Counted from the stretch's first letter, positions 12,226 to 23,839 are shown. The stretch is 64,000 nucleotides of DNA from Arenicola marina (GCA_964019135.1 OZ025257.1:26520352-26584351); one strand, 5' to 3'. Made by a program: numbers and translations. The notes: generated by a model not told the origin, from the sequence alone.

Positions 12226-12420
12226 ATATTGCCTGATTGCACATAAAGTAAAATATGGTTCAAATGATATGCAGATTGCTTGGAATCTTGCAAAATAGAT
12301 GTCAAAGTAGCTGACATCCATGAAGGCATCAGTCTGCTAAAAGTTTCGACAAAAAATTCATACACTGTATAAAATCATGAAAGTGCATATTAGCAAGTGC
12401 GCAATCACTGGTCCATTTAA
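12226..12420 (-). mobile_element. MITE-like element, copy 2 (one end eroded)
   Basis: The reverse complement starts GACCAGTGATTGCGCACTTG and matches the element at 5552-5732 through most of its body, including the stretch ending CAAGATTCCAAGCAA. The far terminal repeat is not preserved. A protein-level resemblance between the two copies (for example YFARFQA against YFVRFQA) is most simply shared ancestry at the DNA level. Confidence 0.5.
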
Positions 12421-12540
12421 ATGCCATGGTTTCAGATGTTAATGTTAATCCTTCTGACAATAACGTCTGATTTTCAGGCTGCATGGCTATCATTCTTCAA
12501 CATGGCTAGATGAGGAGTATCCCCCCCGCCACTGCCGGTG

Positions 12541-13722
12541 TATAGACAGAACGGCCGTGGGGTAGTACTATAGTCGCAACAGAAACTCTCCGGACAACAA
12601 AATTTCCCATTTACGAGAAAATATTCACTGATTCGAAGGAAAAAATACTTTCTGTCTGAACTTTAAATAGCCTAACAAGTGTATGTAAACTCACGTTTCC
12701 TGAGATACTTGCAAATAAACTATGAGCAAATATTACTTTGCTGCACTTCGAAGCAGCCGATCAGCTTAATGGCGCCATTCACTGTTTACTGTGATGTCAC
12801 TGGGCGATACCATTTACATCTTTGTAAGGGGTCATAGGTTTGAATGCCTTTGTAGTGTTTTATCATTAACTCTGTTTTTAAGCATTGATGCCTACCTAAA
12901 GTGACCCAGAGGGAACTTGAAATCAGTTTAGTATCAACTGAGGCTAAACTTGGATTCATTGTGCGAAAGCAAACGCCTCCTGCCAAAGTGGGTAAAGCAG
13001 ATCAACTAATACCCCCTGACCATTGCATTCAACCTCAGTACTCTCGTCAAATGATGCGATGAACCTAGCCAACCTGACCTAGATTTCAAACCAATCAGGT
13101 GGCAGTTAGATAACCTTTAAATTTGCGTGACTGACAAGAGAACGATAAAAACAACATGGTCTGCTCTATTAAATAGCATGGCAGGTCATGTATTGTGAGA
13201 ATAGGAATCGAACTACAGATCAGATAAACAATTATTCAGACAGACCCCAGTTCATAGCTAAAGAATATGCATCGATTTCGTCCTCAACTTGTAGAGTAAA
13301 CAAATAATCCGCAAATTTCGATGTCCCGAGAGTTTCCGTTTTGACTGTAGTATATGGGGATGTGGGGAGGGGTGGTATGTGAAGCTAGCTGCCAGTTTGA
13401 TTGGCAGCCATATGAATAGTGTGCAGTGGGGAGGTGAAGGCAGGGGAGGCTCACACTGGGGTGAGGTGTCAAAATGGACTAGGCCCAATTGGGATTCTTT
13501 GAAAACAACTCAACCAAAAAAAGATGATCCGAGGATTTTTCAAAGCAATATTTTATATACATTTACAAATCATGCCTTTCTGAATTCTGGTATCTGACGA
13601 TTCCAATTTAAAGCTCTCAGCCCCACCACCTCCTTCCCCACCCATACTAAAGGGTGGGGAGACCATACGGCCGTTTTGGTAGTACGACTACGGGCCTACG
13701 GCTGTGCTGTCTATAGACCCCC
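12541..13722. mobile_element. candidate DNA element bounded by inverted TATAGACAG ends
   Basis: At 12540 the sequence reads TATAGACAGAACGGCCGT; the reverse complement near 13720 reads TATAGACAGCACAGCCGT. Poly(C) runs flank both ends. The interior holds no ORF with a recognisable domain. This could also be two unrelated GC-rich segments. Confidence 0.3.
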
Positions 13723-13815
13723 CCCCCCCCCCCACGCCTACGGCTACGGCGCCTGTGCATGGGGGCATATAAGACTTATAGTTATAGGGCTAGCATTTTA
13801 GCCATTTAAAGGTAG

Positions 13816-13934
13816 GCCCAAGTTTAGCCTGAATGTTCAGACGTTACAGTCTTGACACTTGTTCTTGTGACTGTAACAGTCACAAGAACAAGTGTCAAGA
13901 CTGTAACGTCTGAACATTCAGGCTAGCCCAAGTT
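13816..13934. repeat. perfect 99-bp palindrome with 9-bp flanking direct repeats
   Basis: Arms of 49 bp (13826-13874 and 13876-13924) are perfectly complementary around a single base at 13875. The 9-mer GCCCAAGTT lies on both sides (13816-13824 and 13926-13934). This looks like a miniature foldback insertion with a 9-bp target duplication, or a template-switch product. Confidence 0.85.
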
Positions 13935-16900
13935 ATAACCTAACAAAATTTTCACGGCCAGCCCGTCAAAGTACCTTACGCCGGAACGACCGGCTTGTCC
14001 TAATTGCCTTTCTCATCGTAAAGTCGATTTATCAATGTAATCACTGGTAAATATTAACTTTTTCCCACTTTTGCAGTTTTGTAATAGCTTTTTTGTTTTG
14101 TTTTTATCCCAGCGTTTCGCGCAAATTGACAAATTGAAATACCGAAAATAGAGCCGCTGAGAGCTATCCGATGTAACCGATAAACCTTGGTATGGTTCAG
14201 CGACACAAGTTCCACCCAATATTTTCAATTTTCGTCATATGTCGATCCATCGTGTTTGTTAAGACGGAATATCATAGATATTTCGTCTTAATTGTCCTAA
14301 TATCTCAGATATTTCGTCTTATGTCGGTTTTTTTTAACCACTCCGCCGCATTCCGCTACGTCGTATGTTTGCTTGTTTGCAATTCTTTCGTACCCTCTAC
14401 GGCCCTAACGACAACAGCTATCGTTCACCAATATTTATGTCCGAGCCACTACAATTTTGAAGTGACGGACTTTCCAATGTCAGAGGTCAAATGTCAAGGC
14501 TGTCCGATTAAAGGCAAAACGTAAAAGTGCTAATGCTTTCTTAACATTTGTCCTAAAGAGATGCGACTTGCGTCAAATGTTCCACTGAATTAGGGGACAC
14601 AACTTTAAAATGGATAATTTTTTTGCGCGTAGAAAGAAGTTTCGCGCAAAATGACGTCATAGTTCATCTTGTCCTTACGTTCAAACTAGATGCACGTTGG
14701 CTTCCCACTTTAACTTTTTCAATCGTCGTCAACCTTCAAACATGTATTAAGAAAGTCGGTATGACCCATTTTCAGAAGAAAAAATCCCCGTCAATGACGT
14801 CACATGACGTCAACAAAATAAAATATTTAAATACGAAGTAAATTCAATGTAAAATTAATATTGGGAATAGGGAGATCGGATTCGGGTCACATAACGTCTA
14901 ATTTTACCGCCTAGTTGTTTCTTAGTTAAAAAAAGATACTTTCTATTCTACTTTTCCCGTTAGAGGGCCAAATATTCCTTATGGAGATTCCCATGTTAAA
15001 GTCGGTGCCGAATCCAAACAGCGCGGGTTCGGAAGGGCGGTGAGTGAGCGGTTCGCGATAAGGTACCGTATTGTTTACGTATTGTGATGTGATATATCGG
15101 GAAAGCCGTCGGCCGCAGTCATGGGAATGGAGGAGAGCAGGTTGCACACCACTAAACAGTTCGCCCCACTCCCTTCCACTAGGCTCCTGCACTGATCCCT
15201 TCGACCGCCTTCACCCTCACTCGTCAGCATCATACACTCCTGCTCCCTCCACCCCGTCCACTGGCACCCACCGTGCATGGGCGTTCACGGGGAGCACGTG
15301 CACGCCCCCCCCCCCTTTCAGACCCTAAGGTATATCTGTGGCCTGTGCGGAACACATTATTGTGCCCCCCACTCCCATCCCCCATTTCAATGATTCCTGC
15401 ACACGCCCTAGCGGTACCAATTTTATTCTCATCCCCCCCCCCCCTCCCCCCGCCCACCCACATAAAACCAGGGTTAATGGACTCCTCTCTGCTCATCTCC
15501 CACACCCATCCACCTGACTCCTGCAGCCCCCCAATCCACCGACACTCATCAGACTCCTGCACTACTGGCCGCCCCCCCCCCCCGGCAATCAGCACCCACC
15601 AGACTCCTACATTCCTGCCCCCCCCACCCCCCCGGTTTATCCCTCCGAACCTTATACTCTTAGAAACCTTAAATTTCCTTATTTTCCTGTGCCTTAATTT
15701 GCGAATTTTGGCCTCCAAGAGGTCACTAATTGTCAATCAATCACTTGTTTAGCCCCAAGTGACTCCGTCTCTTTCAGAAACGTCTCACCGGTTGTTTGAT
15801 TGATAACCAGGAGTCAAACTTAAAAATGTATATTTAATTCTACCAAGGTGTGATGTTTTCGTCACTGTGACGTTTTGGATTCGCATACGTGAATAATACA
15901 AGTATTCATAGTTATTGTGTATCTAGGTTGTAATGTGTTGTCTATTTAAAGTTTAACTTACTAACATGTTTAATATTGGTTTAGTACATGCAGTAGTTGA
16001 ACCCTCGTCGTGAGTGTGTTAATTGTGAGTAGGAAATTTCGGTAATACATCTGGGTATAATTGGCCCCGATAACCGACGAATGATAATTTTAGAGAATCC
16101 AGGCTATATGGAGCTTTTTGTATTCGCTTAGTCAGGACGAACCCGTTGTTTTACTGTTCAACTTTGTTTCGCTCCGTAGAGATTTTTGTTGATTGTTGAT
16201 TAAATCGTGAAATATGGCAGAGGTAGCTAGATTATTGCCATATATAACTCTATTCATACTGAAATCAGAAAAAAAGAATGAAATTCAGCACGATGCAACG
16301 CATGATCTTTAACATGGCGACTGTGGCAAATTTAAACTTGCCGCCGCCGTGCGACCAGTCGCGTCTAAGGGGTGTTGGCCACCGCATGCGAACCGTGTCG
16401 CCTCGGTTCCGTCGCCGTTCGTTTCGCCGCCACTTCGCGTATCGCGTACGGCATCCAGTGGGAGTCAGCACTAATACCTTATCTTGTTTCATTGGCTGCA
16501 ATGTCGCGCCGACCGACGACCGAAACATGGAACATATCCTATCTCAACGCGGAGCTGCGAAGGCACCGCGCTGGTAGTAGTGGGAATATAATCGCATAAA
16601 TTTAACATGGACGTCCGTACCAACGCGTCATAATGTCAACGTGTCATCACATTTGACCCTATTGTTGCTAAACTATACGGGGTCTAAAAATACCTCCCTC
16701 CCTTCAAGTGCATGCGCCTGTTACTGGTATTGTTACGTTATTGTTCCTCTTCTTCAGCAGTTAGTGGCGAAATCAGTTTATTTTTCTTAGAACCATATCC
16801 TCGATCTGGCCAGGAGTTCCAGTGTGAAACATCAACAATGCAACACATATACCATTAGTCAAACTTTTATATGCATTAAGAAAACAGTAAAAAAAGTAAA

Positions 16901-17825
16901 AGCGGGGTGTGTTACTTTTTGTAATAAAATATGAACGACAAGAAAATCCTAGAGCAATGGCGGAACATTAGAGTTCGGATTAAACATGTTCCTAAACGTG
17001 CCTGACATAATGCAATGTCAAATGTATATACTTATGAGTATTTTTACTGAGTATAAGCATATTCTACACATACAGTCAGCGCATGGAATAGACTATATAA
17101 ACGCTCTTGGCTACACCCTGCGCACTACACCAAAGCCGTCATCAAAATATGATTGTAAGCTGTTCTAGAGCTTCCTTATTAAGCTTAGATATCAAAAAAA
17201 GGCACAAACCACAACACAAACGCTCCAAGATAACATTCACAACACGCTAAAGAGGAGATTGTCAGCGAATAAGGACAGAGGACAAGCGAAAGTGTGGAAT
17301 ATATATCGGTATATGCTATGAAAATTGGCATGATGCCCGCGTTGTCCACGATGACAAGGGCAGTTTAAATGTTCCATACATGAAACTCTACATCAAAGAT
17401 AAAACTAATCACGTTTACCCCATATACGTGACTTTGTGAACATACGTGACAAATAATTGTGAAAATCATTGGCATGTTCAGCATATACGTCATGACGAGA
17501 ATATTTAACATATAATGTTGGCAAGTCATCACCTTAACTATTATCATAACGTATGCATAGCAGGTAATACTGATCTCCGCCACGCAGTCGGTCGTTGTTA
17601 TTATGCTGTATACATCGTATTAACTGCATCATCCATGACGTCATATCACCCCCCTCCATTGTGTGATAGCTCTACGTATACCCGGGCATTGGCTCCGTTA
17701 TCAGGCCAATAGGTAGAAGGGTTATGAACTGAGAGAGGCTCAGCTTTAATTGTCAACCATGACCTCGAGGAGTAGTCTAGGACGGGAAGCCTTCCCCCTG
17801 GCCCCCCAAGGCTGCAGAGGCGGCC
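13935..17825. other. gene-poor stretch with C-rich tracts
   Basis: No exon that I can defend. Poly(C)/proline-coding tracts lie at about 15305-15640. A CpG-rich patch lies at about 16310-16600. The long ORFs at 15230-15752 are low-complexity artefacts on both strands. Confidence 0.4.
16501..16599 (+). pseudogene. possible truncated SAP-like start of a transposon protein
   Basis: The frame starting at 16501 contains WNISYLNAELRRHRAGSSGN, which resembles the helix-turn of SAP DNA-binding domains used at the N-terminus of some transposon proteins, then ends at a stop. The CpG-rich context is consistent. The match is short, so this is a weak suggestion. Confidence 0.2.
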
Positions 17826-20800
17826 TCACATACGAGTGTCCGCATACACTCCGGCCTTGGACTGGGCCGCTTCGTTCTGGTAAACGCTGTATTCTGTCGG
17901 GCCGGACTCCCGCAGATAAGCGAAGTTGGCTGTCGTGCACATCAGCCAGAATACCTGCAAAGTTGGAACATAGTTATGACAACTGAAGCTTATTAAGGTG
18001 GAAGTAAGCATATTTATTAAACTTTTAAAATATCAGAGCTCACCAGCTAGATAAGTGAGCAGGCGAACGTTATCATTCGACAGGTATTATCTTTACAGTG
18101 TCAATTAAGAGAGGCTATGCCTATGCGGAGATATCAATGATGAGAGTCTGGCATGAAACTGACTCTACAATGACCAACACAGCAGTCACAAGGATGACTT
18201 ACCAGACTGAGGATGACCAACCCAGCAGTCACAAGGACGACTTACCAGACTGAGGATGACCAACCCAGCAGTCACAAGGACGACTTACCAGACTGGGGAT
18301 GACCAACACAGCAGTCACAAGGACGACTTACCAGACTGAGGATGACCAACACAGCAGTCACAAGGATGACTTACCAGACTGAGGATGACCAACACAGCAG
18401 CCAAAAGGATGACTTACCAGACTGAGGATGACCAACACAGCAGTCACAAGGACGACTTACCAGACTAAGGATGACCAACACAGCAGCCAAAAGGATGACT
18501 TACCAGACTGGGGATGACCAACCCAGCAGCCACAAGGACGACTTACCAGACTAAGGATGACCAACACAGCAGTCACAAGGATGACTTACCAGAATGGGGA
18601 TGACCAACACAGCAGCCAAAAGGATGACTTACCAGACTGAGGATGACCAACACAGCAGCCAAAAGGATGACTTACCAGACTGAGGATGACCAACCCAGCA
18701 GTCACAAGGATGACTTACCAGACTGAGGATGACCAACACAGCAGCCAAAAGGATGACTTACCAGACTGAGGATGACCAACCCAGCAGTCACAAGGATGAC
18801 TTACCAGACTGAGGATGACCAACACAGCAGCCAAAAGGATGACTTACCAGACTGAGGATGACCAACCCAGCAGTCACAAGGATGACTTACCAGACTGAGG
18901 ATGACCAACACAGCAGCCAAAAGGATGACTTACCAGACTGAGGATGACCAACCCAGCAGTCACAAGGATGACTTACCAGACTGAGGATGACCAACCCAGC
19001 AGTCACAAGGATGACTTACCAGACTGAGGATGACCAACACAGCAGTCACAAGGATGACTTACCAGACTGAGGATGACCAACACAGCAGTCACAAGGATGA
19101 CTTACCAGACTGAGGATGACCAACACAGCAGCCACAAGGATGACTTACCAGACTGAGGATGACCAACACAGCAGTCACAAGGACGACTTACCAGACTGCG
19201 GATGACCAACACAGCAGCCAAAAGGATGACTTACCAGACTGAGGATGACCAACACAGCAGTCACAAGGATGACTTACCAGACTGAGGATGACCAACACAG
19301 CAGCCACAAGGATGACTTACCAGACTGAGGATGACCAACACAGCAGTCACAAGGACGACTTACCAGACTGAGGATGACCAACACAGCAGCCACAAGGATG
19401 ACTTACCAGACTGAGGATGACCAACACAGCAGTCACAAGGACGACTTACCAGACTGAGGATGACCAACACAGCAGCCAAAAGGATGACTTACCAGACTGA
19501 GGATGACCAACACAGCAGTCACAAGGACGACTTACCAGACTGAGGATGACCAACACAGCAGTCACAAGGATGACTTACCAGACTAAGGATGACCAACCCA
19601 GCAGTCACAAGGATGACTTACCAGACTAAGGATGACCAACACAGCAGCCACAAGGGCGATGACGTAACACTCGAAGGCACCGTCCGCCTACAAACAAACG
19701 TCGTCATTGTATGTAACATTGTCGCATGTTGGAATATCAGTATTTATCTCATTAAACACAACACTAGTTAAACCCGCCATTATTTCATTAAACACACCAC
19801 AAACTAATTAAACACACCACTATCTCAATAAACGTGTGACTATGTAATTTAAAGCGTGACTATATCATTAAAACCGTTATTATTGAGTCAACCCCTCCCC
19901 CCAAAAAAACAAAAACCAAAAAACTCCGACACATCCCGTGACATCCCGAAACATCCCCGAAACCGAACCATCTCGTGACATCCCCGAGACATCCCGAGAC
20001 ATCCCCGAGACATCCCGAGACATCACTGTGAAGCCACTGTAAACCGGAGTGAAGGGGTAGAGGGGGGGGGGGGGAGGCGGGCGTAACGTGCGATGCCTAT
20101 TTTAGTGTTAGTTATTACGGTTGGTATAGAAAAGAGTGTAAGTTAATATAACAAGAGGGCGCACTGCGGCCCAAACCCGTGCTCGCTGCGATCAGCGCCC
20201 CCGTGCGGCTGCGAACTGCAGATCAGCCATGGCGGGCAAGTTACCTTACTTCGCAGCCGCTAGATGGCGCTGCATAGAGCGAGTCGCAGGAAGTGCACCC
20301 TCTTGTTATATTGCTCTTTGTCGGTAGTGCGACAAGTCTGCCATACAAGAGCCCACCTGTTTGGTGAAGGACTTGAAAGCCGACCCGCATATATCCGCCG
20401 ACTCATTTGTAATCCCTGCAAAAGAAACGATTGTAGAGGATTATTACCATCAGTCACTGAGATGCAACGGGTACCTCGAAGCAGGTATTTACTACGGCGC
20501 GTTCTCGAAGGGGACATCCTACATTTAAATTACTGTATGTGTACATTATAACCTTCGATACACAAACAATTTATTGCAATTAAGATAATTTTAAGAGTTA
20601 TTTTCTACGGCGCGTTCTCGAAAGGGAGAACATTTAAAGTATAAAGTGCTTACATTATAAGCTTCGATCTACAGAAGATTTAATAAAGACTGCATAACAA
20701 CACAAATGGACCACGGACCGTTGGTACATACCGTAGTGTTGGAGATTGATACAGTTGTCTCCACGGTAATACATATAGAAAACGAGAGACAGAAAAGAGA

Positions 20801-22162
20801 CGGGCACCGACAGGACGCACGTGACCGCCGTCCAGCCCACCAGCAACAACAGCTGGATGAGGATTATCTGCAAGGTAAGCAATCACTTATGACTCGTGAT
20901 AAAGATGACAAATCGAACGTGGCGCCCCAAGCGGACGCAGAGAACATTTGGCATGAAACTATTTTATTTAATTGATGTGACAAAATGTATAGATTAGTCT
21001 TATGGCATACACGGACCGTGATAATACCCAGCGATACAGATATATCGTTGCAACGGCACCATCAACATACCAGAGGTTGCGATTACCCATAAGATACGGA
21101 GTGGCCGGCTCTCGAGATGGAGGCACTGCATGCTTAGCTTACCCAGATCCAAAAGTTTATGGAGCAGATGACTGTTTGGCAGATCACTTTCATGTAGATA
21201 TGTTTACTATGATTTGCAGCGCCTTGGCACAGTCGTTCTATCAGCTCAGATGCTTGAGCTCTATGACCTGGATGTGACTCTTATAGTGAAGTTAACTTAC
21301 TATGATTTGCAGCGCCTTGGCACAGTCGTTCTGTCGGTCGGTGCTGAAGATGCCGACGCTGAGAGGTCGGGAGGAGATGGTGGCGAGGACCAGGAAGATG
21401 GAGGCCACGAAGACCATGCCGAATATCACTCCGAGACACACGGGCTCCGAGTGAACTAACCTGCAGGACGCCATGGGGAGGGGAGGAGCGGGGGGGGGGG
21501 GGGGTAGTCACATCTAATAGTTAAAACTATTATATATAAGACGTAAAACAAGAGGCAAGCTTTTGCCGACGAATATTTGTATTTCAGATTCATTTATATA
21601 TATATATATATATATGTTCATTACCACGCAATATTGTTCGATAGAGCAAGTTCCAGGTAAAGCTCGATAAATGCTTAAGGCATAACACATATTAATTGAT
21701 ATCGCATAAAATGGTGCAACGGTGTATTTTATGATAAGAAGACGACGATTTTATTTGGAGGAGCCTCAAGTGGTTAAATCTTCCTGAATATACAACCACC
21801 CAACCTGCGCCTAGGCCATGTTACCTCCTTTCATTGCTTTTCTCGCCCGACTTTAATTAGCCTTTATCCCAGCAAATATATAACGTTTTTCTAACGTTTT
21901 AAAAGGGTTCTTATTACGCTAAGGCTATTTTAAAAACGTTACAAAAACGTTATGTGTTTCCTGGGATGTGGCTAAACTGGCGTAGACCCTAATAAGGCCA
22001 CGTACAGTGATGGGTTATTGAGCATGGTCCTGGTCCTTTGCGTGCCAATCATGAGGGCGCCGCCACAGCCGCTGGTGGCCACCAACAACATGACCCAGGA
22101 CATCATGGAGGAGCAAGGCACATTGCTGAGGCACCGGCAGCACCGCGCCGCACAGCCGTCTC
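17826..22162 (-). CDS. small multi-pass membrane protein, MS4A/CD20-like topology (5' end unresolved)
   Basis: Exons in transcript order: 22162-22006, 21462-21301 (acceptor CTGCAG; or a first exon from the ATG at 21474), 20867-20732, 20415-20357, 19687-19622, 17954-17826. All borders are AG/GT and all phases match; the stop TGA is at 17826-17828. Hydrophobic segments: MSWVMLLVATSGCGGALMIG; VCLGVIFGMVFVASIFLVLA; IILIQLLLLVGWTAV with the following segment; and CYVIALVAAVLVILSL joined to VFWLMCTTANFAYL. An extracellular-type loop with cysteines (GDNCINL, ADICGSAF) precedes the last helix. The short tail has two tyrosines (PTEYSVYQN). Four closely packed helices with a cysteine loop before the fourth resemble MS4A proteins, but I cannot name the family firmly. 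Its introns hold three boundary-anchored repeats. Confidence 0.68.
18170..19621 (+). repeat. minisatellite, 43-bp unit, 33 exact periods, copying an exon end plus 5' splice site
   Basis: Unit TTACCAGACTGAGGATGACC then AACACAGCAGTCACAAGGAT then GAC. The donor-complement CTTAC at 18198 and the real one at 19617 are 1419 bp apart, exactly 33 x 43, so the array has no net length drift. On the minus strand each unit reads an open segment for VTAVLVILSL followed by GTAAGTC. That is the 3' end and donor of the real exon 19687-19622 (VAAVLVILSL|GTAAGT). Units differ by a few point changes only (T/C, A/C). Confidence 0.95.
19928..20030 (+). repeat. short tandem repeat of GACATCCC-type motifs
   Basis: Imperfect 10-12-bp units around GAGACATCCC(C) repeat about eight times in an intron of the membrane-protein gene. 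Confidence 0.6.
20151..20166 (+). promoter_or_regulatory. CTCF-like motif
   Basis: ACAAGAGGGCGCACTG fits the core of the conserved CTCF consensus (AGRGGGCGC). It lies in an intron. Motif match only. Confidence 0.3.
20256..20272 (+). promoter_or_regulatory. CTCF-like motif
   Basis: GCCGCTAGATGGCGCTG fits the AGATGGCGC form of the CTCF core and lies 105 bp from the previous motif in the same orientation. Confidence 0.3.
21204..21335 (+). repeat. two-copy duplication of an exon end with its 5' splice site
   Basis: About 36 bp (TTACTATGATTTGCAGCGCC then TTGGCACAGTCGTTCT) occur at 21297-21332 and again 93 bp away at 21204-21239. The first is the end of the membrane-protein exon and its GTAAGT donor; the second has donor GTAAAC. 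Confidence 0.9.
21757..21803 (+). mobile_element. SINE 3' end fragment
   Basis: AAGTGGTTAAATCTTCCTGA followed by ATATACAACCACCC matches the 3' tail of the tRNA-derived SINE at 40168-40409. Confidence 0.6.
21866..21967. mobile_element. short MITE with about 33-bp terminal inverted repeats
   Basis: Left end ATCCCAGCAAATATATAACG then TTTTTCTAACGTTTT; right end, reversed, ATCCCAGGAAACACATAACG then TTTTTGTAACGTTTTT. Only about 30 bp separate the arms. Isolated TCCCAGCA ends elsewhere (10652, 36912) hint at other degraded copies. Confidence 0.7.
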
Positions 22163-22171
22163 CTGCAACAC

Positions 22172-22295
22172 GATGGCCACTTTCGTCACAACACACAGAA
22201 CACACTGGTCACGGCCGTCACAACACACAAAAACACAATGGTCACGGCCGTCACAACACACAGAACACAATGGTCACGGCCGTCACAACATACAA
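22172..22295 (+). repeat. minisatellite, about 32-bp unit, 3-4 copies at a 3' splice site
   Basis: Units TGGTCACGGCCGTCACAACA then CACAGAACACAA. The first, diverged unit (TGGCCACTTTCGTCACAACA) abuts the acceptor TTGCAG of exon 22162-22006, so the array extends from the intron-exon border. Confidence 0.75.
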
Positions 22296-22299
22296 AACA

Positions 22300-23627
22300 A
22301 AAAGTTGCTGTCTCTTTGGATTAATCCATTTTTTATGTGATAGTAAGTTTTCATAGTACTTATCTCCCCGCACCCCTCCCCCCCCCCCCCTCCCCGCCAC
22401 CTTTAAAACACTTTCAACAATGGCTTTAGCAACACGCCCTATTGCGTCAGCCAACGCGACCCAGCGCGTTGATAATCCGCTGGTGTTTTGAGGACCGCAG
22501 GAGAGCGTATACAGTGTATACGGGCATCTGGAGAAGGAATTGAAACCACACGCTTTTCTGATGAAATGAAAGAACAAGCTTCATAGCTTTACTTGGCTGA
22601 ACCAGGGGATTCAAAACATGTATCTGATCTCATTATAGTCCCAATTACGGTTGCTGTAAACACCACATTGTGATATAACATTAGATCAAAGCTTATTAAA
22701 GGCACCGGGAAATGGGTATAAAGAGTGGATGCATATACCAAACCCCTTCGTTCACCTGAACAAAAGGCCTACGAATAAATATACACCTACAAAGCGACTG
22801 GCAACCCTTGGAAGTGATAGACGATCACGACCAGCAATACTTTCAGTTTGGTCTAGCTTCAATCTTGGATTGACGCATTTTTCATTGAATAGCCTGCCTG
22901 AAGGTTTGCTGCAGACAAATGATTCGGTAAATAGGATATCTGTAAGTTTGGTAAATACACCTAGCCTACATTTAAGTTTGATGTTTAACGGATAAAACTT
23001 ATTTTTAAAGCTAGTCCAACAGTTCATTCCCATCCAAGTCATGTCGGAATGTAACAATGTTACAGTGTTACCGAGAGGTGTAAGGATGATCAATTCTTGT
23101 CAGTAAGATGCGTTGTCTGGACCCTGCACAATATCCGTAAAACTGTGCACAACACAAATAACAATCCGCTCTCAATCAAGAAATCTCTGTCATATTTATT
23201 ATCCCATTTGAATCAAACGCTACAATTCCGGACATCCGGTCAATTCGTTTTCCCATTTGCAGAAATTTGCATTTCTTTACGTTTGCTTCTCGCAAATGGT
23301 AAAGGTAATATTTCGGCCGTTCATTTTCCCTCTTGCACCTTGAAAATTATTAATCAACATAGCTTACTGTAATTAGAAACCGCTTGCTCTTTTGTAAAAG
23401 AGCAAAACGAAAATATGTAAAACTCGCATTATACGGTGTGACCTTTTCGGGAACTTTGGAACAAAAAACGGATAAACTTGAATACGTTTTGGCCGTTAGC
23501 CTCCCGCCCCTTCCCCCCTCCCCCACACGATATTTCCCAGCCGTCCCTCCACACCGCGCGGCTGTATTCCGTAGACTATTTTCCCTTTTTGCATTTGGTG
23601 CAACTAACAAAGATCATCAAGATCTCG
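22300..23627. other. intergenic, no gene seen
   Basis: AT-rich sequence with a poly(C) run near 22378-22394. ORFs here (for example 22752-23093 minus) show no domain and no coding-like composition. Confidence 0.4.
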
Positions 23628-23643
23628 CGGCAGATGGCGCTCG
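23628..23643 (+). promoter_or_regulatory. CTCF-like motif
   Basis: CGGCAGATGGCGCTCG shares the AGATGGCGCT core with the motif at 20256. It lies 200 bp before the GC-rich 15-bp array. Confidence 0.25.
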
Positions 23644-23839
23644 CCCAACTGACACTAGTAAGAGCTAGGCGAGCGCCCTCTCGCGGGAAGTGAGATCACC
23701 CATATCTCGCGTTTTCGCACCATTTCATGAGGCGAGAAGGCGCGAACCGGAAATGCACGAGGCACGTTGGTGACGAAGCGAGATTCCAACGTCGGGCGAC
23801 GCAACATCGCATTAATGGGGCGCGAACGCGAGTACGGGG

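Noticed and set aside
12786..12986. Minus ORF near the SPIDR 5' side as a first exon
   Set aside because: No donor in the right phase and no SPIDR-like content; the true start stays unresolved.
15230..15752. Proline-rich ORF and its antisense glycine-rich partner
   Set aside because: Poly(C) low complexity; no domain or splice context.
22018..22356. Plus-strand ORFs of 100-112 codons
   Set aside because: They overlap the membrane-protein exon 22162-22006 in antisense and the adjacent tandem repeat.
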